Notes under the pieces: generated by a model | Database searches by the model: none | The model's input: the letters and a program-made list of their open reading frames with translations, nothing else | What the model was told of the DNA's origin: nothing | Position numbers and translations under genes: made by a program | DNA from: JASDSY01 sp041441465 | GTDB lineage: Bacteria; Muiribacteriota; UBA9980 | Direction of reading: 5' to 3' | Assembly (NCBI GenBank): GCA_041441465.1 | Contig: JASDSY010000022.1 | Span: 186,001 to 250,000, forward strand | DNA length: 64,000 nucleotides | Shown here: positions 1 through 8,968 of the stretch, piece after piece | Layout of the letters: every line of letters starts with the position of its first letter | How positions within the stretch are numbered: position 1 is the stretch's first letter

Positions 1-444
1 TCAGAGGAAAAACTTCAAAACGTCCATGCTGTTTCGGTATTACTCGAAGGCCTCAGATACGAATTATCATCATTACCTGACATTAACAACTTAAAAGATG
101 GATTTTCAGACAATCCCGGAAAATGGGTTTCAGAATTTTCATATGAACGCCAAACTACCGATGAAAAAGGCGAGCAAAAAAAATTAGTCGACATTTCTTA
201 TAAACATAACCCAAAAACAAATGAGGTAATAAAAACAATAGCTTCTACCTCTCAAAGCTTTGGTCAGGGACGCATAAGCTCATTTAAAATAATGCATAAT
301 TACGACGCTAAAACCCAAAAATTTCCGGTATATATAAGAATTATGATAGATACTATAAACGAACAAAAATCACAGGTCCATGTCGAGGCAACTATATACC
401 CGCGGCTTATAAATAAAAATCTTGTTTTAAAATCATCGATGTAA
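1..444 (+). CDS. C-terminal part of a probable minor pseudopilin (PilW/GspJ-like), cut by the window edge
   Basis: Frame 1 is open from the first base to a TAA at 442-444, giving 147 residues without a start, so the 5' end lies outside the window. The fragment has a hydrophobic-helix remainder (LLEGLRYELSSL), then a pattern seen in GspJ/PilW-type pseudopilins: an alternating strand segment ending in 'GQGRISSFKI', and a final strand pair ending with 'YPRLINKNL'. The prepilin N-terminus that would prove the family is missing. It precedes a LysM protein by 142 bp. The assignment rests on resemblance to the other pseudopilins in this window and is moderate. Confidence 0.5.
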   Translation, partial: SEEKLQNVHAVSVLLEGLRYELSSLPDINNLKDGFSDNPGKWVSEFSYERQTTDEKGEQKKLVDISYKHNPKTNEVIKTIASTSQSFGQGRISSFKIMHNYDAKTQKFPVYIRIMIDTINEQKSQVHVEATIYPRLINKNLVLKSSM

Positions 445-480
445 TTATAATATTAAATATTTTACGACATGAAACTTTTT

Positions 481-513
481 TTGAAAATAATTAGTAAGAT
501 TTTATGATATAAT
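481..513 (+). promoter_or_regulatory. Possible sigma-70 promoter for the LysM gene
   Basis: TTGAAA at 481-486 is followed after 16 bp by TATGAT (503-508), which overlaps a perfect TATAAT at 508-513. The region is very AT-rich, so this is only a plausible promoter. The start codon of the LysM gene lies 73 bp downstream. Confidence 0.4.
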
Positions 514-586
514 ATTAATAAGCGATAAAATTATTAAAAATTTAATTGAGATTCCAACCGGCCATATAATTAAGGAGGAAAATTTT

Positions 587-1147
587 ATGAATATTAACTT
601 TAAAAAAAGCATTTTGCTTATTTTCGCATTTATTTTTATATTTATTTATTTCAGCGCGGCGTACTCTGCCGATGAACAATCTTCAACAGGTTATAAAAGG
701 CATGTGGTAAAAGACGGAGATACGCTTTCATCGATAGCCAAAGAATATCTTGGCGATTCAAGTCTGTGGCCTGAGCTTTTAAAATATAATAACATAAGCG
801 ACCCGCACTGGATTTATAACGGCGATATAATAATAGTACCTGCCGCTGAAGTATTGCGCGAAATAAAAAAAGCAAAAACAGAAGAAGAAAAGCAGCAAAT
901 AATCCAGAACCAGAAATTTTCAAGAATTCCAGAATTAAAATCCGATGAAGAATTTGCAAAAGAATCTGCTTCATCCGACGAAATAAAAGTTTATTCAACA
1001 TCAAACTCGAGCCGTAACTTATATTCATCCAAAAGCGATATGCCGAAGTCAGAATATGTAGTCAGGTTAAACGACCTAAAAAGACGCTTAAATCAACTTC
1101 AAATAAATGAAAGAGAAATCCGCTATCCTCAAGAAATAAAAAAATAA
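587..1147 (+). CDS. Secreted LysM-domain protein
   Basis: A 186-residue protein with a cleavable-looking signal peptide (hydrophobic residues about 9-24, AYSA cleavage region near 28). Residues about 38-86 form a LysM domain: 'HVVKDGDTLSSIAKEYLGD', then 'WPELLKYNNI' and 'IYNGDIIIVP', the layout of LysM modules that bind N-acetylglucosamine chains of peptidoglycan. The remaining 100 residues are charged and probably helical or disordered, with no recognised domain. It has a good ribosome site (AAGGAGG, 572-578) and a terminator right behind it, so it may be the last gene of the unit containing the upstream pseudopilin. A periplasmic wall-anchoring role is likely; a link with pilus assembly is inference from position. 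Confidence 0.8.
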   Translation: MNINFKKSILLIFAFIFIFIYFSAAYSADEQSSTGYKRHVVKDGDTLSSIAKEYLGDSSLWPELLKYNNISDPHWIYNGDIIIVPAAEVLREIKKAKTEEEKQQIIQNQKFSRIPELKSDEEFAKESASSDEIKVYSTSNSSRNLYSSKSDMPKSEYVVRLNDLKRRLNQLQINEREIRYPQEIKK

Positions 1148-1178
1148 TTTTAAAATAAAAAAATCAACAGTTAAAAAT

Positions 1179-1211
1179 GGCCGCCATGTTATTTTCATGG
1201 CGCCTTTTTTT
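1179..1211 (+). terminator. Rho-independent terminator after the LysM gene
   Basis: GCCATG (within 1183-1188) pairs with CATGGC (1196-1201) across a short T-rich loop, followed by CC and a run of seven T. It lies 32 bp after the LysM stop codon. Confidence 0.75.
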
Positions 1212-1321
1212 GTTTCCAAAGAGTTTTATATATTTTTTTTATAAATAGCCAAATAACCAAAAAATGTGATATAATTATTTTGCTAATTTTCTTACTAAGA
1301 AAAAAATTCACGGAGTATTAA

Positions 1322-2893
1322 ATGACAAGTGATTTATTCAGAGAACCAATAGAAAATATAAAATCGCCGGTCGCGGCTGCCGACAAGATGACTATCGTTA
1401 ATAATCAAGATTTTTCATTCGAACAAAACGATATGGGCATGCGTTTTATAAAAATTGCAGTCAGCCTCTCGAAGGAAAAAGACCTTAAAACCCTCATGAA
1501 CTTAATTACAAATGAGGCTATGCAGCTTACTAAAGCTACGCGCGGTACTTTATATCTTGTAGATCATGAAAAACAGAAATTATTATTTTATGTTACCGAT
1601 CAGCATCACTTTAATGAAATCACCATTCCATTAAATCCGGAATCGATCGCCGGCTATGTTGGTGTTACCGGCGAAACTTTATTAATTTCCGATGTTTACG
1701 AATTATCGCCGGACCTTCCTTATAAATTTAACAAGTCATTCGACCAGCGTACAGGATTTAGAACGCAATCCATGCTTGTAGTGCCGCTTCATTCGCATAA
1801 AAATGAGATACTCGGAATACTCCAGCTTATAAACAAAGAAGAAAACGAAGTAATAAAGCCGTTTTCAACACATGACCAGCAGGTTTTGCAGGCAGTCGGC
1901 TCTCAAGCCGCGGTTTCAATAGAAAATGCGCTGCTATATAAGGAAATTGAAAACCTTTTCGACTCTTTCGTTAAATACTCAGCGACAGCTATAGACGAAC
2001 GAGACCCATGCACCGGCGGTCATTCAAGGCGCGTAGCGATGTATTCGGTCGGACTTGCGACGGCACTGGATATCTTTACACCGGGCCAGCTTAAAGAAAT
2101 AAAGTATGCCTCATGGCTCCATGACATAGGCAAAATAGGCGTTAAAGAAGCTGTATTAAACAAAGCGAACAAATTAACCGACATTCAAATGTCGCTTATC
2201 AAATATCGTTTTACCTTAATCAGCGAAAGAATGGAAAAAGACGTTTACAGCCAGCTTCTTGAAATGATCGAACTAAAAGCCGATAACGACGATTATGCGA
2301 CTATTAAAAATTTAAAGGAATCTATAAGTTCCTTTAAAAAAGAAATTGAAGACGATTATAATTTTATAGCGCAAATCAATCTTCCAGGATTTATGACGGA
2401 CGATAAGATAAAAAGGCTCGAGGCTATCAACGCGAAAAAATATATTGATAAAAACGGCCAGCAGATTGATTATCTTAATAAAGACGAATACGATAATTTA
2501 ATGGTTATACGCGGCAATCTTACAAACCGCGAACGAATTGAAATGGAATCACACGTCAGCAAGACATTTGAAATTTTAAAACAGATACCATTCACGCGCG
2601 AATTGAAAAATGTTCCTGAAATAGCCGGCAAACATCATGAAAAACTTGACGGAAGCGGTTATCCAAATAACATACTCGCTCCTAATATACCTACCCAGGT
2701 AAGAATAATAACAATTGCCGATATTTATGACGCCCTGGTTTCACAGGACAGGCCGTACAAAAAAGCACTTCCGCAGGATGTTGCCCTTAAAATTTTAAGG
2801 GAAGAAGCCGAAGTCGGTAAACTTGATAAATCAATTCTCGATGTTTTCATAAATAAAGGCATATATAAAATGTCAGACGAACTTATAATCTGA
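1322..2893 (+). CDS. GAF / HD-GYP domain cyclic-di-GMP phosphodiesterase
   Basis: A 523-residue cytoplasmic protein. Residues about 45-205 are a GAF sensory domain (ends in 'AVGSQAAVSIENALLYKEIE'). From about 215 follows an HD-GYP domain: 'HSRRVAMYS' (234-242), the metal-binding HD pair in 'LHDIGKIGV' (267-268), a histidine at 411, and 'HHEKLDGSGYP' (438-448), so HD, HH and GYP motifs are intact. HD-GYP proteins hydrolyse cyclic-di-GMP to pGpG/GMP. Between the HD motif and His411 lies an unusual insertion of roughly 110 residues (about 290-400), charged and largely helical. The GAF domain probably tunes activity to a small ligand. It stands alone, bounded by terminators on both sides. Confidence 0.9.
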   Translation: MTSDLFREPIENIKSPVAAADKMTIVNNQDFSFEQNDMGMRFIKIAVSLSKEKDLKTLMNLITNEAMQLTKATRGTLYLVDHEKQKLLFYVTDQHHFNEITIPLNPESIAGYVGVTGETLLISDVYELSPDLPYKFNKSFDQRTGFRTQSMLVVPLHSHKNEILGILQLINKEENEVIKPFSTHDQQVLQAVGSQAAVSIENALLYKEIENLFDSFVKYSATAIDERDPCTGGHSRRVAMYSVGLATALDIFTPGQLKEIKYASWLHDIGKIGVKEAVLNKANKLTDIQMSLIKYRFTLISERMEKDVYSQLLEMIELKADNDDYATIKNLKESISSFKKEIEDDYNFIAQINLPGFMTDDKIKRLEAINAKKYIDKNGQQIDYLNKDEYDNLMVIRGNLTNRERIEMESHVSKTFEILKQIPFTRELKNVPEIAGKHHEKLDGSGYPNNILAPNIPTQVRIITIADIYDALVSQDRPYKKALPQDVALKILREEAEVGKLDKSILDVFINKGIYKMSDELII

Positions 2894-2950
2894 TTTTTTG
2901 CCAATAAATAAAATTATACTTAAAAATATAAAAATAACTCCGATAAATAA

Positions 2951-2985
2951 AGCTGAACCAGTATTAGGTTCAGCTTTATTTTTTT
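2951..2985 (+). terminator. Terminator / possible attenuator between HD-GYP gene and peptidase gene
   Basis: A perfect 9-bp stem AGCTGAACC (2951-2959) / GGTTCAGCT (2967-2975), loop of 7, then a T-rich tail to 2985. It ends only 27 bp before the ATG of the next gene, leaving no room for a normal promoter between them, so it may terminate the HD-GYP transcript, attenuate the peptidase transcript, or both. Confidence 0.85.
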
Positions 2986-3012
2986 GAATTTAAATCAGGA
3001 GATATAATTCTT

Positions 3013-5742
3013 ATGAATTTCAGCCTCTTAAGCTTCAAAAACAACTTAACAGCAAAAAATTTATTTTTAAACATAACCGCCGTTTTTATAGTTTTATTTA
3101 TGTCCGGCAGCTTGTTTGCCGGAGAATTAATTAAACAGGACGACGGAATTAAATATTCACCGGCACCTGCCGCAAGTACGGGCAATGTAAAATTCTTAAG
3201 CCCGTCGCTTTCTAAGACAGGCCAAAAACCTATCATAGGCAGGCAGGACATAGAGGAAATAAAGCAAAAGGTCACTCCTTTAATAAACAGGAACAAGGCC
3301 GCAAAAATCAATATGGCGCCAGCCGCGCCGTTAAGAGATATCCTCGGCGACCAGAGAAGTTTTTTTGTTTTTAATTTTCAAAAAAACGCTTACGACAGCA
3401 TAACGGCCACACTCAGAAAAGTCGGCGCCTATTGCTACGTATATGTCGATAACAGCTTATGGACAGCTAATTTAGTTACTCAAATACAGATCGAAACAAT
3501 AGTTTCCACTTTTGATAACAATTATTACCCGACTGAAGTCGCTTATTTCGGACAGGAAAACAGCCCCGGCATCGATAATGACGTAAAAATAACAATATTA
3601 ATAACAAGAATCTATACTTCAAGCAGCACGAACGGAACTTATGTCGGCTATTTCGATCCGACGGACGAATTGCCCGATTCACAGGCGCAAACTCAGGGAT
3701 TGCGTTCAAATCAACGTGAAATGTTTTATATGAACGGATACGATTACATTCCGGCCAATCCGACATTCATGCACACATTAGCGCATGAATTTCAGCACAT
3801 GATCCATTACAATCAGAACCCATCCGAAGAATCCTGGGTCAACGAAGGCATGTCAGATCTCGCGGCATACATAACCGGAAATAGAATCCTGCAGGATAAA
3901 ATTGACGCCTTCACTAAATCTTCTGTAACTACATCGCTGATTCCTTTTAATCAGACTATAGCGAACTACGGCGCGTCATTTTTATTCATGATTTATCTTT
4001 TCGAACAATACGGCGGCACCTCCGATTATGAAAAGCAAAACTTCACAAGAAACTTATGCCATAGCGGCGATAAAGGAACCAGAACAATAGAATTTGCGCT
4101 GGCTGCGGCAGGATATCCCGATGTAAAATTTAAAGATGTTTTCCTTGACTGGGTAATGACAAATTATATTAATTCAAAAGGATTTGCCAAATTCAAATAT
4201 AAAGATTTCGTTATAAATATCGACCCGCTGCAGACACATACAGGTTATCCTGTCAAAGACAGAGTTTTTTCAGTAAATTATTGGACGGCAAATTATATCC
4301 TTCTTAAATATGCGGCGGCTTCTTCGCACGTCCTGGAATTCAGCGGCGCGCAGTACGGCACTTTCTCGCCAAGGCTTTGCTTTTTTAATAAAGACGGCAC
4401 GATAGTGGTGAAAAACATACCGCTTAACGGTGATAATAAAGGGTTTTACGACCTTTCCGATTTCGGAACAACATATAACAGCGTATTAATGGTTCCGGCA
4501 TTTGTCGCCGACCGCGGCCCTACAAGCTATCACTATGCTGTAGGATTCGCCGGTCCTAAAGTCGGAATATACCCTAACCCGATTTTTAACGATGACATGT
4601 ATATAACGGTAAAAAGCGCCACCAAACCTGAAGTAATAGTTAAAAGAAGCGGAGGCGCCGACGAAAAAGTGAAGATGAATTATGCTCAAAAAGGCTTATA
4701 TTCAGGAACTTATCATATAGTATACAGCGGGATTTTCGAGGTAAGCGTCACCGGCGAAGACGACAACGGCTTGCAGGGAACTATAAAAACACAATTCGAG
4801 ATCAGAAAACTGCAAAATAAAGTACTTAATTCAATTGCGTTTAACGGCCGAAGCTATCTGAGCGCAAAATTAGAAAGCACGAGCGATCTTTCGACCGATC
4901 CGCAGGTCACGGTTATGCCTATAAAAGCTTGCGAAGATGAAACAGCCATTTTAATTCAGACAACCGACTCTGAACTTAAATATGTTTCAGGCGTAAAAAC
5001 CTTCAATAATATACCACGCTCTATATCTAAAAATATGGAAGTAAATTTCGCATATTCAGATGTCGTTACTTCCGATACCGCTATATCACAACTTGGAGTT
5101 TATGAGCTTGACGAAAGCAGCGGCACATTTAAATATTGTGACACTGTCATAAAAAACAATGAATTTATCGCGGCGGCAATTAACGGTGCCGGAACATATT
5201 GCCTTATGGCTGACTGCACACCGCCTGTAATCTCAGGAGTAAAAAATTACAGCGGAATAATAGACATGACACTAACCGACAAAGGATCGGGAATTAATAG
5301 GTCCGCGATAAACATAGTCTCCGACTCTAAAGTAGATTATACATATTTTGAAAACGAAGGCATATTAAGATTAACTCCTTCATCCGATGCTAAAGCGATA
5401 ACGGTCAAAGTTGAAGACAATGCCAAAAACAGCGTTTCATATAACGTTAATTACCAGAACGGCAATTTAACGGCAGGGCTTTCAAGCCTTTATGCTGCTC
5501 CAAATCCTGCCTCAAATTTCGCTATAATAACATGGCAGGGCGGCACTGCGCCTTATAAAATTGACATATATGATATAAATTCAAATATCATAAGCAATTT
5601 TGAAGGAATTAACGCGAGAAGCTTCAGATGGAATTTATTAAAAAATGATTTATCTCCGGCCGGGAATGGAGTTTATTATTTTTCTGTCGAAGATAATAAC
5701 GGCGTAAAAGCACGCTACGGAAAAATAGCGGTATTAAAATAA
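3013..5742 (+). CDS. Large secreted zinc metallopeptidase (M30/hyicolysin-like) with C-terminal sorting-type domain
   Basis: A 909-residue exported protein with an N-terminal hydrophobic signal (about 18-36). A mid-N-terminal catalytic region contains 'LAHEFQHMIHYNQ' with HExxH at 258-262, and 'ESWVNEGMSDLAAY' 16-20 residues further supplies the likely third zinc ligand Glu278; this spacing is typical of M30 (hyicolysin-like) gluzincins. The middle (about 400-800) is beta-rich with repeated Ig-like patterns. The last 85 residues ('AAPNPASN', 'YDINSNII', 'NGVYYFSVEDNNG', ending in 'GKIAVLK') resemble FlgD-like / secretion-tail domains used as surface sorting or adhesion modules. Ribosome site CAGGAG at 2996-3001 fits the ATG. 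It probably degrades extracellular protein or matures surface proteins; the substrate is unknown. Confidence 0.75.
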   Translation: MNFSLLSFKNNLTAKNLFLNITAVFIVLFMSGSLFAGELIKQDDGIKYSPAPAASTGNVKFLSPSLSKTGQKPIIGRQDIEEIKQKVTPLINRNKAAKINMAPAAPLRDILGDQRSFFVFNFQKNAYDSITATLRKVGAYCYVYVDNSLWTANLVTQIQIETIVSTFDNNYYPTEVAYFGQENSPGIDNDVKITILITRIYTSSSTNGTYVGYFDPTDELPDSQAQTQGLRSNQREMFYMNGYDYIPANPTFMHTLAHEFQHMIHYNQNPSEESWVNEGMSDLAAYITGNRILQDKIDAFTKSSVTTSLIPFNQTIANYGASFLFMIYLFEQYGGTSDYEKQNFTRNLCHSGDKGTRTIEFALAAAGYPDVKFKDVFLDWVMTNYINSKGFAKFKYKDFVINIDPLQTHTGYPVKDRVFSVNYWTANYILLKYAAASSHVLEFSGAQYGTFSPRLCFFNKDGTIVVKNIPLNGDNKGFYDLSDFGTTYNSVLMVPAFVADRGPTSYHYAVGFAGPKVGIYPNPIFNDDMYITVKSATKPEVIVKRSGGADEKVKMNYAQKGLYSGTYHIVYSGIFEVSVTGEDDNGLQGTIKTQFEIRKLQNKVLNSIAFNGRSYLSAKLESTSDLSTDPQVTVMPIKACEDETAILIQTTDSELKYVSGVKTFNNIPRSISKNMEVNFAYSDVVTSDTAISQLGVYELDESSGTFKYCDTVIKNNEFIAAAINGAGTYCLMADCTPPVISGVKNYSGIIDMTLTDKGSGINRSAINIVSDSKVDYTYFENEGILRLTPSSDAKAITVKVEDNAKNSVSYNVNYQNGNLTAGLSSLYAAPNPASNFAIITWQGGTAPYKIDIYDINSNIISNFEGINARSFRWNLLKNDLSPAGNGVYYFSVEDNNGVKARYGKIAVLK

Positions 5743-5903
5743 ATTTAAATTTTTTATGTATTAAAAATAGCAAATTAAGGTTAAGTCGCACTAATGATTT
5801 TAATCAGTGTACATAATTTCGGAGGATTGAATTGAATATTAATGATCAAAACTTTGAATTTATACTAAGTAATTATTGTGAAAGAATTATAAGAAGGAGA
5901 AAT

Positions 5904-6539
5904 ATGAATAAGAATAACGGCCGCATAAAGCATTTTTTATTCGCATTCGTTATGCTGATGACATTAATGGCCGCCGGATGTGCAGGCGGCGGAGGCGGCG
6001 TCCTCGGCACAGCGCCAAAACTCGATCAAAATCTCGAGTCCGCATGGCAATATGTAAGAACCGGCGATAACGATAATGCGGTAATTGCGTTTCGTCAAAT
6101 TCTCGAACAGTCGCCGAATAAATCAGAAGAAACATCGGCGCACACCGGATTAGGCTGGGCCTACGCACAGGTAAACGACACCGAAAAGGCGATCGCTTAT
6201 TTTGAAAAAGTGAAATCCACATCTTGCGACGCTAATCTCGGTTATGCCGGGGTATTGCTTTCACGCGGCAAAGAAACTGACTACAAAACAGCAGTTTCAC
6301 TGCTTGAGGCTATACGCTTAAACAACGTCGACCAGCAATATCAATCTGAATATAAATTGGATATATCAACTGCGCAGGCTCATGCTTTAATGGGTATCGC
6401 ATATTACTATAACGGCGACAATAAAAATGCAAAAACACAAATAGAAAAAGCTAAAGCTTGTGATATAACCGACGGCACATCGGCGGTTTCAAAAATTGCA
6501 AGCGCTATATTGCAGGATTTGAAACTTGAAAGCTATTAA
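5904..6539 (+). CDS. TPR-repeat lipoprotein
   Basis: A 211-residue lipoprotein. The start at 5904 is preferred because AAGGAG (5893-5898) precedes it and a classic lipoprotein signal follows: 'LMTLMAAGC' with Cys26 as lipidation site. An in-frame TTG at 5832, also behind a GGAGG, would add 24 residues in front of the signal and is less likely. After a glycine-rich linker come about three TPR units ('ESAWQYVRTGDNDNAVIAF', 'GLGWAYAQVNDTEKAIAYF', 'ALMGIAYYYNGDNKNAKTQI'). TPR lipoproteins of this size act as scaffolds in envelope complexes, including pilus secretin assembly (PilF/PilW pilotins). Such a pilotin role is possible here but unproven. Confidence 0.75.
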   Translation: MNKNNGRIKHFLFAFVMLMTLMAAGCAGGGGGVLGTAPKLDQNLESAWQYVRTGDNDNAVIAFRQILEQSPNKSEETSAHTGLGWAYAQVNDTEKAIAYFEKVKSTSCDANLGYAGVLLSRGKETDYKTAVSLLEAIRLNNVDQQYQSEYKLDISTAQAHALMGIAYYYNGDNKNAKTQIEKAKACDITDGTSAVSKIASAILQDLKLESY

Positions 6540-6708
6540 AAAATATAAAAAATAAATTCCTGACTAATCGCCGGCTTAAACATATCAGAATTTTTTTATA
6601 ATTGATCCAACTTTCACATTTATTAAAAAATGTCGTTTTATAAGTTAATTGAGTAAAAAAGTTTAACACAAATGCATCGCAAATATTAAAAAAATAATCC
6701 CTCCGCGG

Positions 6709-6737
6709 TTGACGAAACCTATTTTATCGTTTATAAT
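6709..6737 (+). promoter_or_regulatory. Strong sigma-70 promoter upstream of the Ala/Pro-rich secreted protein
   Basis: TTGACG (6709-6714), a 17-bp spacer and a perfect TATAAT (6732-6737). The start codon lies about 65 bp downstream, giving a leader of roughly 55 nt with a strong G-rich ribosome site at 6789-6794. Confidence 0.8.
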
Positions 6738-6801
6738 TGATGCAAAGTTATATAAATCAAGAAATTTTATTTATTGATAAATAAATCCGGGGGGAATGAA
6801 T

Positions 6802-7893
6802 ATGAAAAAATCAGCATTATTTTTAACAGTTTTAGCGTTAGCACTTTCTTTTTCAATAGCCGTAGCCGCTCCGCAGCCAGGCCAGACGCAATCACAGCCG
6901 CATCAGCAGCAGCAAAGCGGTTCATTCCTTGGCGAATTAATTAATTTTACTTCCTCGCTTTCAAGCTTTTTCGGAAGCGCTATTAATACGATGACACAGG
7001 CAATCGGTTATTTAACCGGAGGCGTTGAAGCCGCTAATCTTTATCAGCAGGGTACAAACGTCATAAACGATATGCTCGTTAACGGGCCAAAACCGCCTGC
7101 CGCAGCTGCTCCGCAAGCTCCAAAACTCGACGATATGACTGCACAGGACGGATCAAACGAAGCTCCGGCATCATTGCCGGCCGCAAGTTCAGCCGAAGGC
7201 TCAGCGCCTGCAACATCAAATGAAAATGCCCAAGAAACTTTGTTTACGCCTCAGAATGTTTCCGACAAAGATTTCGGCAATATGCTTAAAACCTATAAAT
7301 CACTTGCAGCCGAAGAAAAAAATGTGCTTAACCAGATGAATGAAAATCCTGATGACGCCGCTTTAAAAGATATATACCAGCAAATCCAGACAACCAAGCT
7401 TGAAAAATCATCAAAAATAATAGCTTCATTAAATTACGACATTGAAAAGAAACAATTTTCAAAATTGAATTTATTAATTGATTATATAAACGTAAGCGGA
7501 CCGACTACATTGAAAATGTTCGCGCAAATCGTTGATTCTGCACGCGGCAAACTTCAATTTACGCTCATCGAAGCTCAAAAATACGGCCTGACAATGGACA
7601 TACAGATAATCGAAGGCAAATTAAAACTTGTTATGAATTTAACGACAGGTAATTTTACGCCAAGCGCTCCGCCTGCATCACAGCCGCTCCCTGAAAGCAC
7701 TTCGGCTCCGGCTTCTCCGGCTGCAGCATCAGGCGGTAATCACCATCAGCAACCGGCACCCGCGAACGAATCGACATCAATCGATTTCAGCGACGGCTCG
7801 AATAATTCAATAAACACTCCAACCGACAGCCCGGACCAAACTGCCGATAAAACTGCTGCTAAAACAAAAAAGACCAAAAAATCTCATAAATAA
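6802..7893 (+). CDS. Secreted Ala/Pro/Gln-rich protein of unknown function
   Basis: A 363-residue exported protein. ATG at 6802 is chosen over ATG 6796 because the GGGGGG ribosome site at 6789-6794 is then 7 nt away. The signal peptide is clear ('LALALSFSIAVAA' before residue 23-25). The mature protein has low-complexity ends: a Gln/Pro/His-rich start, an Ala/Pro/Ser-rich stretch at about 90-155, and an Ala/Pro/Ser tail ending in 'KTKKTKKSHK'. Between them (about 155-285) is an ordered helical region ('LLIDYINVSGPTTLKMFAQIV', then a short beta segment). No family is recognised. A strong promoter and ribosome site suggest abundant expression; an envelope or matrix protein is plausible. Confidence 0.65.
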   Translation: MKKSALFLTVLALALSFSIAVAAPQPGQTQSQPHQQQQSGSFLGELINFTSSLSSFFGSAINTMTQAIGYLTGGVEAANLYQQGTNVINDMLVNGPKPPAAAAPQAPKLDDMTAQDGSNEAPASLPAASSAEGSAPATSNENAQETLFTPQNVSDKDFGNMLKTYKSLAAEEKNVLNQMNENPDDAALKDIYQQIQTTKLEKSSKIIASLNYDIEKKQFSKLNLLIDYINVSGPTTLKMFAQIVDSARGKLQFTLIEAQKYGLTMDIQIIEGKLKLVMNLTTGNFTPSAPPASQPLPESTSAPASPAAASGGNHHQQPAPANESTSIDFSDGSNNSINTPTDSPDQTADKTAAKTKKTKKSHK

Positions 7894-7932
7894 TATCCTG
7901 AATATAAATAATAACTAAAAATACAAAAAAAG

Positions 7933-7971
7933 AGGCTGTCCGAAAAAATAATTTTCGAAACAGCCTTTTTT
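7933..7971 (+). terminator. Rho-independent terminator
   Basis: AGGCTGT (7933-7939) pairs with ACAGCCT (7960-7966), with an inner CGAAAA/TTTTCG stem, followed by a run of T. It closes the transcript of the Ala/Pro-rich protein. Confidence 0.85.
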
Positions 7972-8063
7972 ATATATTTTCTTCCGTCAAAGTCATGCCG
8001 GAACTAAATTCAATTTTTATAAAAACAACTTAGCGCGGCATTCATTTTTATGCGCCAGTTTTA

Positions 8064-8092
8064 TTGACATTTATTGAATTATCTGGTATTAT
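8064..8092 (+). promoter_or_regulatory. Sigma-70 promoter giving a leaderless or near-leaderless prepilin peptidase mRNA
   Basis: Perfect TTGACA (8064-8069), 17-bp spacer, TATTAT (8087-8092). The ATG of the prepilin peptidase gene begins at 8102, only 9 bases after the -10 box, so transcription should start within a few bases of the start codon. No Shine-Dalgarno sequence is present in between. Confidence 0.8.
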
Positions 8093-8101
8093 CCAACTAT
8101 T

Positions 8102-8941
8102 ATGATAAATTTCGAAGACCTGATAATTCAATTTAAAACGCTGCTCGAACCTGTTATGCCGATTTTAATCGTCATGTTCGGGCTTTTGGTCGGCTCATTT
8201 TTAAATGTGTGTATTTATAGACTCGCTAAAAATGAATCGGTAGTTTATCCGAATTCGCATTGTCCTAAATGCCATACACAGCTTGGATTTTTAGACTTAT
8301 TCCCCGTGCTGAGCTATGCTTTTTTAGGCGGCCGGTGCCGTTATTGCGGAAAAAAAATCTCGCCGCGCTATGCATGCGTCGAATTACTCACGTCGATAAT
8401 GTTTTTTACGGCTTATTTAACATGCGGCTTTACATTTAAGCTTTTTGTGCATTTAGTCATGTTTTCTGTGCTTATAGTGATTTCATTCATAGATCTGGAC
8501 TGGCAGATTATACCTGACCAGATAACTATTAACGGAACGTTTTTAGGTTTTTTACTTTCATTCATTTGCTGGCTGCACCCGGCCGCCGATTCATTGAGTT
8601 TTTATACGTCTTTAAATGATTCAATCTGGGGCATTATAAGCGGCGGAGGGATATTATACGCCATAGCGATTATAAGCGGTGGAGGAATGGGCGGCGGCGA
8701 TGTTAAGTTAGCGGCGCTGATCGGCGCGGTACTCGGCTGGAAAGCGGTCCTGCTGGGACTACTGCTGGCTTCGTTCATCGGCGCGTTTTTCGGCGTATTA
8801 ATGCTTTTGACCGGAATAAAAAAACGCAAAGATTATATAGCGTTCGGACCGTATATCGCAATAGGGACAATTATAGTAATGATTTTAGGAACTGACACGT
8901 TAGTAAATTATTATTTCCGCTTTTTCAGCGGCGGATTTTAA
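8102..8941 (+). CDS. pilD: Type IV prepilin peptidase / N-methyltransferase (A24)
   Basis: A 279-residue polytopic membrane protein, the usual length for bifunctional prepilin peptidases. The N-terminal methyltransferase-type domain has 'GSFLNVCIYR' (31-40) and the two zinc CxxC pairs Cys54/Cys57 and Cys79/Cys82. The aspartic protease half shows 'FIDLDWQIIPD' (catalytic Asp131) and 'GGGMGGGDVKLAALIGAVLGW' with Asp200. It cleaves the leader of prepilins and pseudopilins at the inner membrane and N-methylates the new N-terminus. Two pseudopilin genes follow directly, and a PilT-like ATPase a little further, consistent with its role. Its ATG sits immediately downstream of a promoter -10 box without a ribosome site. 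Confidence 0.97.
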   Translation: MINFEDLIIQFKTLLEPVMPILIVMFGLLVGSFLNVCIYRLAKNESVVYPNSHCPKCHTQLGFLDLFPVLSYAFLGGRCRYCGKKISPRYACVELLTSIMFFTAYLTCGFTFKLFVHLVMFSVLIVISFIDLDWQIIPDQITINGTFLGFLLSFICWLHPAADSLSFYTSLNDSIWGIISGGGILYAIAIISGGGMGGGDVKLAALIGAVLGWKAVLLGLLLASFIGAFFGVLMLLTGIKKRKDYIAFGPYIAIGTIIVMILGTDTLVNYYFRFFSGGF

Positions 8942-8968
8942 TTTTAGCCATAAAGGACAGCACCGGTA

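Noticed and set aside
5832..5903. TTG start with GGAGG adding 24 residues to the TPR lipoprotein
   Set aside because: It would bury the lipoprotein signal; ATG 5904 has its own good ribosome site.
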